Shown here: in pieces, positions 14,225-14,999 of the stretch
Position numbering within the stretch: the first letter of the stretch is position 1
How the letters are laid out: each line of letters starts with the position of its first letter
Assembly (NCBI RefSeq): GCF_938010505.1
Contig: NZ_CALLVP010000003.1
Coordinates: forward strand, 1-14,999
Source: an uncultured Veillonella sp.
Lineage (GTDB): Bacteria > Bacillota > Negativicutes > Veillonellales > Veillonellaceae
DNA length: 14,999 nucleotides
Direction of reading: 5' to 3'
Position numbers and translations under genes: made by a program
The notes under the pieces: generated by a model
Seen by the model: only the letters and a program-made list of their open reading frames with translations
Told to the model about the DNA's origin: nothing
The model's database searches: none

Positions 14225-14250
14225 AAAATGTTTATAACTTCATACATAAA
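14181..14250. repeat. 23-bp tandem repeat, three copies, upstream of mreB
   Basis: Read on the minus strand, three consecutive units occupy 14228-14250, 14205-14227 and 14181-14204. Units 1 and 2 share the core ATGAAGTTATAAA and differ at only a few bases; unit 3 is 24 bases long and more degenerate. An 8-bp inverted repeat (AAACATTT/AAATGTTT) is built into units 1 and 2. The position ahead of mreB fits a regulator-binding array, or simple slippage expansion. Confidence 0.65.
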
Positions 14251-14267
14251 GTCTCATATAAAATAGT

Positions 14268-14352
14268 AAAAAGCACTCATTAAAAATGATATATCACCTT
14301 CCCTTTACTAATATCCAGCAAAGTGGAATTCCTATCAAAACAAGTGCTTTTT
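14268..14352. repeat. 85-bp segment bounded by perfect 10-bp inverted repeats
   Basis: AAAAAGCACT (14268-14277) and AGTGCTTTTT (14343-14352) are exact inverse copies with 65 bases between. The interior holds two palindromes, TGATATATCA (14287-14296) and GGAATTCC (14325-14332). In RNA from either strand the ends could pair to form a stem followed by T residues, so it may be a large-loop, possibly bidirectional, terminator after radC. A small non-autonomous element is another possibility, but no convincing target-site duplication is visible. No open frame of note lies inside. Confidence 0.55.
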
Positions 14353-14360
14353 GTTAATCC

Positions 14361-14455
14361 TATTCAGTTTAATTTCTATTCAATCTATTTTTTATTCAGT
14401 TTATTTATGTTCAATTTATTTTCTATCCAACGTAAATTCTAATCAACTCAATTTG
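14361..14455. repeat. Decayed 16-bp tandem array reaching into the radC 3' end
   Basis: Six units start at 14361, 14377, 14393, 14409, 14424 and 14440, a regular 15-16 base step. The consensus is near TATTCARTTTATTTTC. Units 1 to 4 are close copies; unit 5 and unit 6 are more diverged, and unit 6 covers the last four codons including the stop of radC. The array fills most of the space directly downstream of radC. Confidence 0.65.
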
Positions 14456-14999
14456 CCAATTTCGCTGAGACTCGTAAATTCGTTGTCCCCTATAACGATA
14501 TGATCAAGTACGGGGATTCCCATAAATTGACCTGCACTGACAAATAGTTTCGTAAGCCGTATGTCTTCATCGCTAGGCCTACTATCACCTGAGGGATGGT
14601 TATGAATTAGAATTATAGCCGCCGCATTGCAGGCTATAGCCTTTTTAAATACGGCCCTTTGCTCTACGAGACTCGATACAAGTCCACCATTAGAGATATG
14701 TTCCAATTGGATAAGCTTGTTCCGAGATGTTAGCATAGCAGCCCACACATGCTCCACATCTTCGTGGCGCAGTCGCTCCATCACATATTGGGCTATGACA
14801 AAGGGTTGTGAAAAATCTTCATAAGTCTCTTTAATCTTTAGTTCCCCTAATCTCCGCCCCATTTCAAGAGCTGCACATAGAGTCACCGCTTTATCTGTAC
14901 CAATCCCCTTAATTTTTATTAAGTCATCTACGGTCATTCGATTGAGACCATATACGCCATCATCAAAGGATTGTACAATATCACTTGCCAAAGAAATCG
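14443..14999 (-). CDS. radC: RadC family protein (JAB/MPN domain), 5' end beyond the window
   Basis: The frame stays open to the window edge (ISLASDIVQSF in the first codons), so the gene is cut and about 40 N-terminal residues are missing relative to the usual length of about 225. Visible are a helix-hairpin-helix segment (DLIKIKGIGTDKAVTL) and a C-terminal JAB1/MPN metalloprotease-like domain with the zinc-site motif HNHPSGDSRPS. Despite its name, RadC has no firmly established role in DNA repair. Its place upstream of mreB is conserved in many Firmicutes (the maf-radC-mreB order). The stop at 14443 lies within a 16-bp tandem array. Confidence 0.93.
   Translation of the reverse strand, partial: ISLASDIVQSFDDGVYGLNRMTVDDLIKIKGIGTDKAVTLCAALEMGRRLGELKIKETYEDFSQPFVIAQYVMERLRHEDVEHVWAAMLTSRNKLIQLEHISNGGLVSSLVEQRAVFKKAIACNAAAIILIHNHPSGDSRPSDEDIRLTKLFVSAGQFMGIPVLDHIVIGDNEFTSLSEIGKLS

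Noticed and set aside
14268..14352. Insertion sequence remnant
   Set aside because: The inverted ends are perfect, but there is no transposase fragment and no convincing target-site duplication; kept only as an unexplained element.
14181..14455. CRISPR array
   Set aside because: The repeats are contiguous, without unique spacers, and too short and degenerate for CRISPR.

Overview
The window looks like the chromosome of a Negativicutes bacterium (a diderm Firmicute), most likely Veillonella or a close relative. This is inferred from gene order, protein sequences recognised by eye, low G+C content and strong AGGAGG-type ribosome binding sites; no database search was run. Every recognisable gene lies on the minus strand, so transcription runs from high to low coordinates.

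Right end (14999 to 7643) is the cell-shape cluster: a partial radC, a 373-base spacer full of repeats, then mreB, mreC, mreD, mrdA (PBP2), a MinD-like ATPase and rodA, packed with 1-19 base gaps or ATGA overlaps. Together these encode the elongation (rod) machinery: the MreB filament, the MreCD scaffold, the RodA glycosyltransferase and the PBP2 transpeptidase. Veillonella cells are cocci, so the set is notable. MinD is present, but no minC or minE sits beside it.

Middle (7588 to 2973) holds a B12-binding-type radical SAM protein, its overlapping DUF2344 partner, RNase G (rng) and the manganese exporter mntP. The first three are a recurrent Firmicutes neighbourhood; mntP is an extra gene before the ribosomal cluster.

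Ribosomal cluster (2918 to 1791) is rplU-prp-rpmA. It has a near-consensus promoter, a structured rplU leader of about 113 nt with three hairpins, and a strong terminator after rpmA. L27 carries the N-terminal extension that the Prp protease removes; Prp has both catalytic residues.

Left end (1772 to 78) is a FetAB-type ABC exporter operon. Its promoter overlaps a near-perfect dyad at the probable transcription start, and a terminator-like hairpin follows it. The first 30 bases may be the start of another minus-strand gene.

I found no dedicated defence system, CRISPR array, tRNA, rRNA or clear insertion sequence. The most unusual material is the MinD-like protein with altered partner-binding positions, the repeat-rich radC-mreB spacer (a 16-bp decayed array, an 85-bp element bounded by 10-bp inverted repeats, and a 23-bp array), and the dyad in front of fetAB.
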